Assembly: GCA_012064385.1 (NCBI GenBank)
Contig: QRDG01001382.1
Coordinates: forward strand, 62,001-126,000
DNA: 64,000 nucleotides
Direction of reading: 5' to 3'
Origin: Puccinellia tenuiflora
Taxonomy: Eukaryota; Streptophyta; Magnoliopsida; Poales; Poaceae
Both the position numbers and the translations under genes were made by a program. Positions 45,179-55,856 of this stretch are shown here, piece by piece (positions within the stretch are counted from its first letter, which is position 1; every line of letters starts with the position of its first letter). The notes below the pieces were generated by a model. It was not told the origin of the DNA and did no database searches. It worked only from the letters and a program-made list of their open reading frames with translations.

Positions 45179-47443
45179 ATGGGTAAGCCTAATGATGGGA
45201 AGGTCCGCATTTTGCCTTCCACTACAAGAAGAGGTACAACTCTGAATTCCTCTGCTGCTCTTGATTCACCTACTGTCATAAGTCAACTTGTCACACCACC
45301 ACAAGCTTCACGTGCTGGTACCTCTGCTGAATCTGAAATTGTCTCTGAAAATTTTGATGATGTCTCAACTGTGATTGATAAAAATATTCCTTCGGGTTCT
45401 TTCTTAGATGCTGCTATTGCTAAGTCTAAACAAATTGAAAGTACTGAAACACCTGATGAAAACACTATTACACCTGTTGGTTCTCCTGTGTCTGTTGAAT
45501 GCTCTAGTGATGATCTTGATGATGCTTATGTGGAAATTGATGATAACTTTATTGATGAGTGCCTTAATACTGATGCAAGTGGCATTAAAAACCTTCTTGC
45601 AAAATATGCTGTTAAATATCAACCACCTATTGATCCTAAATTTGCCACTTCTCCCATAAGCATTAAAGATAAAGATTTTAATTTCTCTCTTGATGTGGCA
45701 CACGTATCTATTGTTGAGAAATCACCTTTTTGTGGTACTGAAAAAGAAAGTGCTGTGGAGCACATGAATGAGCTCTCTATTATGAGTGGCTTGTTTTCTG
45801 ATGATCTGAAGAAAAGAAGGTACTTTGTTACTAAAATTTTTCCCTTCTCATTAAAGGATGATGCTAAAGTTTGGTATAATAATTTTCCTCCTGGTTCTAT
45901 TCGTAATCCTGATGAATTGCTTGATGTTTTCTTTCAAAAATATTTTCCTGCTAGTGCTCAACAAGCTGCTTTGCAGAGAATTTATAGTTTTGATCAGGAA
46001 GAAGGAGAGAAATTACCTGCTGCATGGTCAAGGTTTTGCTCTCTCATTAGAGCTCGGCCTACGCATGATTTGGAAAAACATGATTTACTTGATATATTTT
46101 ATAGTGGACTAACCATTGAATCTAGGGCATACCTGGATAGTTTTGCTGGTTGTGTTTTCAGGAAAAGGACTCCAGCCGAAGCTGAAGAATTGTTGGCTAA
46201 AATAAGCCAAAATCATGATGATTGGACCATACCTGAACCACCTCCAACACCAATATCAAAGAAGAGAGGGATGATTGAATTAGATGATGAAAGAATGGAA
46301 GAGGCCAAGAAATCTCTCATAGAGAAGGGTATTAAATCTGAAGATGTGAAAAATCTACCACCCATAGAAGATTTATGTAAGCCAATTCCTCCTTCATCCA
46401 CCATTGAGGCACACTCTCTCCAATACTTTAATGAATATGATATCCCTTATGGTAAACCTCCTAGTCAATGTTTAGATGAGTTGGATAATTTTATTGAAAA
46501 GCAAAATAGCTTTAATATGAGAATAGAAAATCATTTGATAGGAAATTCTCGTGCTATTGATAATTTGCATGATATTGTGGAAAGAACCTCTAATAATGTT
46601 AAAATGCTGGTTAAACACTTTCATATGGTGCAAACTCAAATTGATCAACTTACTAAAGTCCAAAAAGATATGCTAGTTAACACTTCTAAAGAAAAAGATA
46701 AGCATGTGTATGAAGTGACAACTAGAGGTGGTGCTTCTACTCAGGATCCCTTATATCCTGAGGGACATCCCAAAAGAGTTGAACAAGATTCTCAACAAGT
46801 TAATGAAACTAATGCTCCTTCAAAGAAAAAGAAGAAGAAGAAACATAAAAAGGTTGTAGAATCTCCTGAACCTGTTAATGATCCTAATAGTGTTTCTATC
46901 TCTGATGCTGAAACTGAAAGTGGTAATGAACATGATAGTGATAGTGATAAAAATGATGCTTCTGATAAAGAGAAAGGTGATAAAGAACCTGAAAAGAATG
47001 CTAAAAGTAAAGAGAACACTAAAGAAGATTTTATTGCTAAGAAGCATGGTAATGAAAGAGAACCTTGGGTTCAAAAGCCAATGCCTTTTCCTGTTAAGAA
47101 ACTTAAGTCAAAAGAGGAAGAACACTATAACAAATTTTGTGACTGGATGAAACCCTTGTTCTTGCAAATCCCTTTGACTGATGCTATTAAATTACCTCCT
47201 TATTCAAAATATATGAAAGATATTGTTTCTAACAAAAGGAAAATTCCTAATGAGGAGATCTCTACTATGCATGCTAATTACTCTTTCAATGGCAAGGTTC
47301 CAAAGAAGTTGGGAGATCCAGGTATACCAACCATTCCTTGCTCATTACAAGTAATTATGTTAAGACTGCTCTATGTGACTTGGGAGCAGGAGTTAGTGTT
47401 ATGCCTTTCTCTCTTTATAAGAGACTTGATTTGGATAAATTGA
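45179..47443 (+). CDS. Athila-type gag
   Basis: ATG at 45179 (MGKPNDGKVRILPSTTRR), 754 codons. A Ser/Asp-rich N-terminal third precedes the gag capsid-like domain (about residues 200-370: FPFSLKDDAKVWYNNFPPGS, then VFFQKYFPASAQQAALQRI and LDIFYSGLTIESRAYLDSFAG). A coiled region (about 440-540), a basic run of Lys (SKKKKKKKHKK, likely nuclear localisation or RNA binding) and an acidic Ser/Asp/Glu stretch follow. The last 35 codons overlap the protease, which is read in another frame. No zinc knuckle is seen, as is common in this lineage. Confidence 0.85.
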   Translation: MGKPNDGKVRILPSTTRRGTTLNSSAALDSPTVISQLVTPPQASRAGTSAESEIVSENFDDVSTVIDKNIPSGSFLDAAIAKSKQIESTETPDENTITPVGSPVSVECSSDDLDDAYVEIDDNFIDECLNTDASGIKNLLAKYAVKYQPPIDPKFATSPISIKDKDFNFSLDVAHVSIVEKSPFCGTEKESAVEHMNELSIMSGLFSDDLKKRRYFVTKIFPFSLKDDAKVWYNNFPPGSIRNPDELLDVFFQKYFPASAQQAALQRIYSFDQEEGEKLPAAWSRFCSLIRARPTHDLEKHDLLDIFYSGLTIESRAYLDSFAGCVFRKRTPAEAEELLAKISQNHDDWTIPEPPPTPISKKRGMIELDDERMEEAKKSLIEKGIKSEDVKNLPPIEDLCKPIPPSSTIEAHSLQYFNEYDIPYGKPPSQCLDELDNFIEKQNSFNMRIENHLIGNSRAIDNLHDIVERTSNNVKMLVKHFHMVQTQIDQLTKVQKDMLVNTSKEKDKHVYEVTTRGGASTQDPLYPEGHPKRVEQDSQQVNETNAPSKKKKKKKHKKVVESPEPVNDPNSVSISDAETESGNEHDSDSDKNDASDKEKGDKEPEKNAKSKENTKEDFIAKKHGNEREPWVQKPMPFPVKKLKSKEEEHYNKFCDWMKPLFLQIPLTDAIKLPPYSKYMKDIVSNKRKIPNEEISTMHANYSFNGKVPKKLGDPGIPTIPCSLQVIMLRLLYVTWEQELVLCLSLFIRDLIWIN

Positions 47444-47850
47444 TACCTACTGATATTTCTTTACAAATGGCTGATAAGTCTACTGCTGTACCTGTTGGTA
47501 TCTGTGAGAATGTTCCTGTTCAAGTAACTATCAATTGCTTGATTTTAACTTATTTTGTTGTTCTTGATATGCCGGAAGATGATAATATGTCTATTATTCT
47601 TGGGAGACCCTTTCTTAATACTGCAGTTGCTGTTATTGATTGCAACAAAGGCAAAGTAACTTTTAATGTTAATGGCACTGAGCACACTGTTCATTTTCCC
47701 AAGAAGATTAATAGAATAACTGGAGTTCATACAATCTCTAATTTGAGAACTATCAAAGTTGGAAATATTGATTGTCCCATATTTGAGCATCAAGAAGGAT
47801 ATCAAAATATTATGATTCGGACCATATCAATACAATATAAGGTAACATGA
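47338..47850 (+). CDS. Athila-type protease, shifted frame
   Basis: Retropepsin-like: ALCDLGAGVSVMPFSLYKRL (catalytic D in D-L-G-A-G), then ILGRPFLNTAVAVIDCNKGK. The gag frame would need a one-base shift near 47340 to enter it. The region around 47320-47345 (ACCATTCCTTGCTCATTACA) is not an obvious slippery site. It is either a damaged gag-pro joint or programmed frameshifting; damage is simpler. Confidence 0.8.
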   Translation: MLITSNYVKTALCDLGAGVSVMPFSLYKRLDLDKLIPTDISLQMADKSTAVPVGICENVPVQVTINCLILTYFVVLDMPEDDNMSIILGRPFLNTAVAVIDCNKGKVTFNVNGTEHTVHFPKKINRITGVHTISNLRTIKVGNIDCPIFEHQEGYQNIMIRTISIQYKVT

Positions 47851-48633
47851 TTGGTTAGTGAAGTTTAATTCATTTATGTCATTAAAAATTTATTTGATAG
47901 CAAGACTTGATCAACCTTGTTAACAAATACATTTTAATGCATGGATGAGCTAAACAAGGTTGTGTTTCCTACCCTTTGTTTTACCTACTGTAGTATTGCT
48001 TAGTTTGTCAAAAAAAAAGTTTTGTTGTTGTTGGTGTTTAATAATTTTTCTGCCTGAGTTTAATTTGCTAAACACCCAGAAAAGTGAATTTTTCGAAGTT
48101 TTCAAAAATCAATAAAAATTATACCATGAGTCTTATAAAAATGTGGGGATTCTGGAAATGCCTGGAGCTGACCAGGGGGACCCACCATGTGGCCACACCA
48201 CATGGTGGCGCGGCCCACCCTGGCCCGCGCCTGGGCATGGTGTGGGGCCCCCTGGCCCTCCACTTACTCATTCTCCTCCCTGGACACTCTCTCTCCCCGA
48301 CCATTCGACCACCATTGCTCAAACACGAGTTCTTTCTGCGATTTTTCGAGTTTTTGGATCTCCTTGTTCAGCCCATCATTTGTGCTGAAATTTGGAGCAT
48401 TTGATCTCCGGTAAGTGACTCCTCCACCTATCCAATTAGAATTTTGTTTAGTGAAGTATTTGTTGAGTATTTTCAGATCATAGGTTGCAGGTTTGTGAGC
48501 TTGAATGTTTGTTTTAGACTTGGAAAAACTAGTTTTGATGCATGTTTAGCTCCCTGGCAATTCCCTATGACAGTTTCCTTCAACTAGATGTCTAAAAATC
48601 AAGTTTTGTGTAGTTTGTTAAAAATTTCAGAAA
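47851..48633 (+). other. Deleted pol region and leader intron
   Basis: Only about 780 bp separates protease from the third ORF, where roughly 3 kb of RT-RNase H-integrase would be expected. A consensus donor GTAAGT at 48411 and an acceptor TTTCAG at 48625-48630, four bases before the next ATG, suggest a 5'-leader intron of 220 bp for the third ORF. Confidence 0.55.
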
Positions 48634-49755
48634 ATGCATAACCACACTTATGGAGAAATCTTTGAGAGGAATGCACCAAGAAGGGAGAGGCCTTCAAGAT
48701 CAACCACTAGATTGAGGACATCTTATAATGAAGATCTCATTGCCCCAACTATTGATAATGAGCATGATGATGGAGATGCACATCCATCTTCATTCCCTTG
48801 TACTACCTTTGTGCATAATGCAGGGATCTTGGAGGATTTCCTATTTCTTGTTGGTAGAGTTGGTTTAACTAATTATATGAATGATGAAAGAAACCAATAT
48901 GCCATGCTCACTAAGATTTTCGTTGAGAGCTTTGTTTTTAACAATGCTCATTTTGGGCCAACTGTTTCATTCAAAATATATGAGAGGCCTATCACCCTGT
49001 CTTTGTCAGATTTTTGTCATGTTATAGGTATTACATCATCTGGAACGGCAAAGAAGATTCAAGGTCGACCCGCTGATTTACTTGAGCTATACCGAGGGGT
49101 GACCAATGATGATGATCGCACATCTCAACGTGGCAAGATAAGAAACATTCAACTCCCAGCTATTAGATATTTTGCATATTATCTTGCTACTAGTGTGCTT
49201 GGTAGGGAGAACACGAGTAATATCTCTAACTACCATCTTGCTTTTCTGGATGCCGCTCTTAATGGTAGAACTAGTTATAATCTTGGTGCTCTTATTGCTC
49301 GTCACTTGGCTGCTAGGGGACCTATTTATGGAGGCATCATTGCCTCACGCATGTTAGCTCATCTAGGTCTTTCTGTTGATCCTAGTGATGCATTATTAGC
49401 TCCTCATAGACTTGATCTTGCTGCCATGAAAATGCATCAATTTGTTAAAGCTAATTCTTGTGAGGGTAACCTCGTTTATAGAATGCTATTTACTGATGGA
49501 GAGGAGAGCCATATTCCCTTGCCGCAGCCTGCCTTGTTTGATGTTCGCAGGAGGCCTTGGTCGCGCTCAAAGGTGGAGATGGACGATCAGCTCCGTCTAC
49601 TTGGTTTCCACGGGCAGGGTGACCAGGAGGGTCACGAGGCGCACGCGGAGGACCACACGGTGCATTACACCGGTGCAGCCTCTGGTTCATATCAGGACAG
49701 GGAAGCATCCTCGTCATATTTTGGAGGCGCCTCTTCATGGCCGCGATGGGATTGA
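48634..49755 (+). CDS. Athila third-ORF (ATHILA ORF-1-like) protein
   Basis: 373 codons, intact, starting MHNHTYGEIFERNAPRRERPS. The central part reads FLVGRVGLTNYMND, then FNNAHFGPTVSFKIYERPITL and FCHVIGITSSG, with later AIRYFAYYLATSVLGREN. This resembles the plant family annotated as ATHILA ORF-1/retrotransposon ORF protein; its biochemical role is unknown. In autonomous Athila elements the position after pol is called envelope-like, but I see no signal peptide or C-terminal membrane segment here. Its intact state contrasts with the missing pol. Confidence 0.65.
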   Translation: MHNHTYGEIFERNAPRRERPSRSTTRLRTSYNEDLIAPTIDNEHDDGDAHPSSFPCTTFVHNAGILEDFLFLVGRVGLTNYMNDERNQYAMLTKIFVESFVFNNAHFGPTVSFKIYERPITLSLSDFCHVIGITSSGTAKKIQGRPADLLELYRGVTNDDDRTSQRGKIRNIQLPAIRYFAYYLATSVLGRENTSNISNYHLAFLDAALNGRTSYNLGALIARHLAARGPIYGGIIASRMLAHLGLSVDPSDALLAPHRLDLAAMKMHQFVKANSCEGNLVYRMLFTDGEESHIPLPQPALFDVRRRPWSRSKVEMDDQLRLLGFHGQGDQEGHEAHAEDHTVHYTGAASGSYQDREASSSYFGGASSWPRWD

Positions 49756-51738
49756 CCTCCACTTAGGCCAAAAGCCTAAGCTTGGGGGGAGGTATACCGA
49801 CAACTCACTCATTTACATATCTTGTTCGGTCGGTTCTTTGTATATTCACGTTTCGTTTTCCTTTCTTTCTTTTAGTTGTTTGTTCTTTGGTTTGCTTTCC
49901 TAAACACAAAAAGACCAAAAATATTTTCGTTGTTTCTCTTTGTTTACCTTCTTTAGTATTTAGTAGTAGTTTGCTTAAGTTGTTAAATTCGGTTTGCTAT
50001 TTGAAAATCCAAAAATATTTTGCTTTGTTGGTTTGTTTCCTTTGGTTCTTATTTCTTAAATCGAAAACCCAAAAATATTTGTTGTTCTTCTTTGGTTTTG
50101 TAAAGCTTTATTGCAGAGAATAGCATTCTCCGGTGGCTCATGGAGCTTGGTTATCATTTTCTATTTATCCAACTTGCACAAGTGAAAAGCAATGATGATG
50201 ATTTACGACAACTTGAGTTGGGTAAGAGGCTGGTATGAACACTGTTTGTTTTCATTTTTGTACATATACTTATCTATGTGAGCATGCTTAGTTGGTTCAC
50301 GTGAGGTATATGTTATTTAATGGATGCTTAGTGGTTCATGTTCTCTCATGTTTAGTTCCAATTTATTAATAGTAGATAGCATGCCATGTTAATTTGCTTG
50401 CATCGTATTGTTCATCGTTCGGTATGACATTGTGGTATCCTCCTCTGGAGAAATTCATTTGATCGACTTGGCACATGCTCATGCATGCATATGACTAAAC
50501 AAAAAGTCAATAAGCCTCGATGAATTACATTGCTTCAGAGTACTTGTATCACTTTTATGCCCCATTTAATTTTATTCTGTCGCAAGTATGATTATGATGG
50601 TTATTGCTCTCTTGATTGTCGCTTCCCAGTCTTTGCTAAGCCTTCACTTGTACTAAGCGTATGGTTCGCTTGTGCTTCCAAATCCTTAAACCAAGTTATT
50701 CCAAAGAGTCCACCATATCTACCTATCATATGGTATTTTCTGCCATTCCAAGTAAATTTTCATGTGCTACCTTTAAAACTTTCAAAATACTTCTCAATTT
50801 GTGACACTGTTCTTAGCTCATGAAGAAGTAGTAGTTGGCTATGTCATCTTCCATACTGAATTAAGTACCCCCCCTGACTCGCATGCTTCATCAAGCTTGT
50901 CATTAATTTTGCAAAGAGCTGGTTAGACCATTATAACATCAAAAAAGTAAATTCAAAAATAGACACTCCTCCATGGTATGAGAATGTTGGCAGGCACCCG
51001 TGGATTCGGCTAGCCATGGTTTGTGAAAAGCAAGGTTGGGAGGAGTGTCATATTATAAAAAAGCATGCTATAAGTGCTTAATACAAATTCGGAACCGCTC
51101 TCAACTTGTTTAGTATGGAAGATGACAGAAACTCTATTACCATTCGTTGACAAAAACAATCACCTCTCAAAAACATTTTATCTCTGTTTCAAAATAAAAA
51201 GCTCTAGCACATGATAATCTCTGCTTCCCTCTGCGAAGGCCCAATCTTTTACTTTTATGTTGAGTCACCATCCTCTTTCTTTCAGCACCTTCTTGAGAGC
51301 TTAACTATCATTCTTAGTGCAATGTGCTTGTCCCAGAATACGGTTAATTGTGGTATAACTGTGATGCTTTTACCTTTGATAATATTTACCTCTAGTCTCA
51401 CTTGAACTTCAGAGGTGCCTGGGCATTTATGTTTTGCGTGATTAAAAAACAGGCAAGCGAGATACCACTTTATCATGCTTTATTATGAGCTTTGCAATCC
51501 TGCTTAGAGATATGTTCTATGTTGTTTACTATTAAGATGTTGGTCTCTTTTCATGTTTGACATAGCTACTTTGTGATATTATTAGCATGTATCTTGTTAT
51601 GAATTGTCTAAGCATTTGTCCATGTAGTGAGTATATATGCATTATATGAAGCAAATGTGTTCGTGAAAGTTCTTTTATCGCTCTCAGTTTTCAACTGAAT
51701 TGCTTGAGGACAAGCAATAAGCTAAGCTTGGGGGGAGT
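49756..51738 (+). other. 3' non-coding interior of the Athila-type element
   Basis: AT-rich sequence with short repeats of AAATATTTxGTT near 49920-50090 and no sizeable ORF with motifs. It ends in the polypurine tract at 51724-51738. Confidence 0.6.
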
Positions 51739-53136
51739 TGATACGTCGAAAACGTATCTACTTTCCCGAACACTTTTGCTATTGTTTTACCTCAAACTTG
51801 TGTGTTTTGGATACAACTAACACGGACTAACGCTGTTTTCAGCAGAATTGCATTGGTGTCTCGTTTTTATGCAGAAAATCAACTTTCGGGAAAATCCATG
51901 GAAAATATGGAAAAGTCAATATTTAACTGGGGGACACACGGAGCCAAAAGGCCAAGTGGAGGTGGGCCACGAGGGGCCCACACCACACGGTGGCGCGGGT
52001 GGGCCCAGGCCGCGCCACCACATGGTGTGGCCACCTCGGCCACGCCCCCGACGCCTCTTCGCGACTACAAGACCCCTTTCGACCTAAAAACCGAGGGGAT
52101 TCGACCATTGCTCCAAAAACACTCCAGAACGCCGCCGCCACCGAAAACCCTATTTTGGGACCAGAAACTCCGTTCTGGCACCCTGCCGGGACGGGGAATT
52201 GGAGGAGATCATCGCCGTCATCGTCACCGACGCTTCTCCATCGACCATCCATGTTTCCCCCATCCATGTGTGAGTAAACACCCGCTGTAGGCTGAAGGGG
52301 ATGGAAGGGATTGGATGTGATTATTCATGTAATGAGTTATAAGATTGTAGGGGCATAGTGCCTAGTACCTTATGGGAGTGCTGTAGACTTTGTTGCAACT
52401 TGTTGTGCTTAATGCTTGATGCTAGGGCCCGAGTGTCATTGATCTCAGATCTGAACATGTTATTTATTCATGATGATATGCATTGTTTGTTGATCTTACC
52501 TGCAAGTTGTATACACATATTGCTGTCCGGAACCCGAGGCCCCAAAGTGACAGAAATTGGGACAACCGGAGGGGATGGTTGTGATGTGAGGATCACATGT
52601 GTTCACGGATTGTTAATGCTTTGCACCGGTACTCTATTAAAAGGAGTACCTTAATTATCAGTAGTTTCCCTTGAGGCCTCGCTGCAAACGGGCTGGTAGG
52701 ACAAAAGTTGTTGTGCAAGTTTCTCCTTGTGAGCACGTACGACTACTTATGGAATGCATGCCTATGGTTACTTAGTACTCAGTTACTTTATTATTATCAT
52801 CTGCAAATGCCTTGTCTTACTTATTACATGAATCATATCATCCATGCAGCGCCCATTCATCCATCCCTGTGCCTACAGTATTTTAAACCTGCTGTCTTCT
52901 GCAATATTTACTGCTGCCTTTATTTTACTGCTGTCTCTATTTTGCTACTGCTATTACTATAAAACTGTTGCTACTGATCCTTTGTTGCGAGCAAGTCTAT
53001 TTACAGGTGCAGCTGAATTGACAACTCAGTTGTTAAGGCTTATAAGTATTCTTTGTCTCCCCTTGTGTCGAACCAATAAATTTGGGTTATAGTACCCTCG
53101 AAGACTGTTGCGATCCCCTATACTTGTGGGTTATCA
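51739..53136 (+). repeat. Right LTR of the Athila-type element
   Basis: TGATACGTCGAAAACGTATC...TGTGGGTTATCA, 1398 bp, followed directly by GTGTC. Confidence 0.94.
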
Positions 53137-53689
53137 GTGTCTCACTCTTTCATACTCATATATGGTGGCTTCGGCCACCAACCTCCTCATGTGAGGAGTT
53201 CGTTCTTATTTGGTGTTTTTGGTTCTTCTAGACCTATATGTGTCACTATGTGCGTCTCATGGAAAAGCACTCGTAATTGGATTTTACCTTTTATCTTGCA
53301 AGTATGAGTGTCGTACCATATTATGACAGTTTGATATCTCGACCTAAGCCCCACCTTATCCCTGAACCTTTGCTTTCCATCGCTCATGTCCAGCTTGCTT
53401 GTGGCTATTTTTTCCTGGAGTTTCTCTGGCGGTAGGCCGGAACTTCCGCCCTAAGGGGCCGGAACATCCGCCCTAAGTTTTCGGTTGCCTTATGGGGAGG
53501 GCCGTGGGGTAAACTGGGTCGCTTGAGCAGTTCTTCCACCCCCACACCTCTTCCTCTTCTCTCTCCTGCCCGGGACACCTACCGCCGGCCGATCTCCACC
53601 GGGCCGCCCTCGCCCCGGTTTCCGCCGGATTTGTGCCGAATCTGCATCTCCTTGATGAGGGGATCCTTCTCCACCACTTTGTTTTTGCC

Positions 53690-55484
53690 ATGGACGCCGG
53701 TAAATCCCTCTATTTTTTAATCTAGGACGAACTCATACTTCGTTTAACCTAGATGATTTAGGAGGAATTGTCTAGTTTCCTTTGGTAGAAATGCTCTTCT
53801 AGGCTAGTTTTCCCTATGTGTAGCAGTGATTTGAAAGTTTTTAGAAATTTTTATCGGATTCCACGGAATTTCCGCTCGCTGCACAAGACCGGAACTTCTG
53901 GTGTGCAGCGGCCGGAACTTCCGTCCCTTTGTGGCCGGAACTTCCGGTGTGAACCTGACAGTAATTCTTGCGCCTTTCTTTTCTCTGCTATTTCCTTTTG
54001 GCCTCCTGGACATGAGTGCTCATCTATGCTTTCTGTCTATCTATTCATCTTCTTGCAGGTGGTTCCTCTCATCGTCGCCACAAGTGTGCGACCTCTCGCA
54101 CCCCTCGCACTCACTCTACTGAGATTGAGTCTGAGTCTGATCAGGAGACATTGGCCTCACGCCATGCACAGATTGATGAACAGAGAAAGAAGAAGAAAGC
54201 CGTGCAGTTGGCTCTCAGTGACATGACAAGGACTGAATATGCTGAATGGCGTTGAACTGCCTTTTATGATCAGCCTCGTGACTATACAATTGACAACTGC
54301 TTCTGGAGTTATGATCAAGAAATTCTGTTCACGGAAGTCTATGCGGTGATGTCATACAAGAAGAAAGTGTGTCCTATGAAGGCTATAGACTTTGCTCACC
54401 TCCTGAAGGAGGCCGACTACTTTGGAATAGCTCTCCGGGTTGTTGACTGCTTGGGGCTGCGTCGCCTCATGGAAATTGAGTGTAACTACAACGTGACTCT
54501 TGTTCAGCAGTTCTTTGCAACGGTGGTCTTTGATGATGATTTCAACATTGGGATGACTTGGATGTCTGATACTCACAGGCTCACTTCCACTTTTAGAGAG
54601 TTTGTAGGTATTCTTGGTTATCCCTTCGCTGGATCTCACCTTAATGAGGGGACTCGTATGCACGTCGTTGGCTCCGAGTATGACAAGTCCAAGTGGAAGG
54701 AGCTCTATTCTGATGAGAGAGGGGTTGGGACCACCTCCGGTCTTCTGCCTCTCTATGACGTTCTCTTCCGCATGTTCTGTGAATCCCTTGCTCCAAGTGG
54801 TGGCAACAATGGTGCTATTAGAGGAGGGCTTGTGAACCTCCTTTTCTATGCTTATGAGGCAGCCACTCAAGGCACTCTCCGCCCCAATGCGTGTCCTATT
54901 GATGTGATGGACTACATATTCCATGGGATATATGATGTCATGATTCACAAGAAAGTGCCCCCCTTATTCCCCCTATGTGATGAAGCTTATCAAGGCCAAG
55001 TATCCTCTTGGTGATTATGTGGTTGACATTGATGTGGAGCTGAACTGTGAGCCCCATGGACGGGTCAAGATGAACCGGAAGAGTGCTCACCTCACCACCC
55101 CTTCTTCAGGCCGCCGTTCTCAAGGTGTGTCTCGTCCCTCTGCTAATGCTCCTGAGAGTTCTAGTGCTGCTGAGGAGGCCCCCCAAGAAGAGGTCTTGGA
55201 TCAAGCGTGCTCTTGAGAAGGTTTTGTGTATGAATGTTGCACTTCACAAGGAGAGCCATGCAGCCTATTGTGAGTGTCGTATTATCGTCAAGAATCAACA
55301 AAAGATCATGGCAGCCTTGAACTTGCCTCCTCCACCGCCTAATGAGGCGGTCCAGCCTCTCGTTGCCTACAAGAACTGGAACAACAAGTATGTGGATTGG
55401 GATCATCAAGTGCCTGAGGAGGATGACATTGAGACCGGCAGTGAGGCGGAGGAGGATGGGTCTGAGGCCACAGCATCGAAGTGA
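53690..55484 (+). pseudogene. Sirevirus envelope-position ORF, spliced
   Basis: Exon 1 (53690-53699) encodes MDA plus one base before GTAAAT. Exon 2 starts at 54059 after TTCTTGCAG. Joined they read M-D-A-G-G-S-S-H-R-R in frame with a Ser/Glu-rich segment. After a stop (TGA at 54253) the same protein continues in another frame from about 54346 (KAIDFAHLLKEADYFGIALR, VDCLGLRRLMEIECNYN). More frame changes lie near 54970 and 55210, and the end is Pro-rich and acidic (LNLPPPPPNEAVQPLV). No homologue with known function is recognised; Sireviruses are known to carry a third ORF here. Confidence 0.55.
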
Positions 55485-55842
55485 TCTCCTTTGGGACGTT
55501 AGCATCGCTCTTTTTCCCTTTTTGGTGTCTTGATGCCATAGGGGGAGAAGTAGTTCTGTTTAGGCTTCGAGGGTGTTTGCATGGGTTGGGCACAAGCTTC
55601 TTGTCGTTTTGTTTGGATTTTATAAGCTGGTGCCTATGTATCTTCCATTTATCTGTTGAACTATTTCCTATGTATGGTGTAAGACATGCAACTCGTCGTG
55701 ATCTACTTCTTGTCTATTTAATTGTGTTGCTCTCTATATCTTTGTTAAGCATGCTCATATCTAGGGGGAGCTCCTCTCGAGGGGGAGCTTCGAGTTCTTG
55801 TTGCTTAATTATATCTTGTTTTGTGTGTTGTCATCATTCACC

Positions 55843-55856
55843 AAAAAGGGGGAGAT
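55843..55856 (+). other. Sirevirus polypurine tract
   Basis: AAAAAGGGGGAGAT immediately before the right LTR. Similar GGGGGAG blocks occur just upstream (about 55765-55786), as in the multiple polypurine tracts described for Sireviruses. Confidence 0.75.

Larger units (their letters stand above)
43689..53141 (+). mobile_element. Athila-type gypsy element lacking RT and integrase
   Basis: Perfect TSD GTGTC at 43689-43693 and 53137-53141. LTRs are 43694-45090 and 51739-53136 (1397 and 1398 bp). By eye they differ at about 15 sites, so this is probably the youngest complete insertion here. The primer site TGGCGCCGTTGCCGGGGAG at 45102-45120 and polypurine tract AAGCTTGGGGGGAGT at 51724-51738 fit the Athila lineage. 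Coding: gag, protease, then an ORF in the position of the Athila third ORF. RT, RNase H and integrase are missing between 47850 and 48634. Confidence 0.93.

Noticed and set aside
53816..54226. 136-aa ORF around the envelope-ORF acceptor
   Set aside because: It reads through the proposed intron in a frame that differs from the conserved exon 2 frame and shows no motif.
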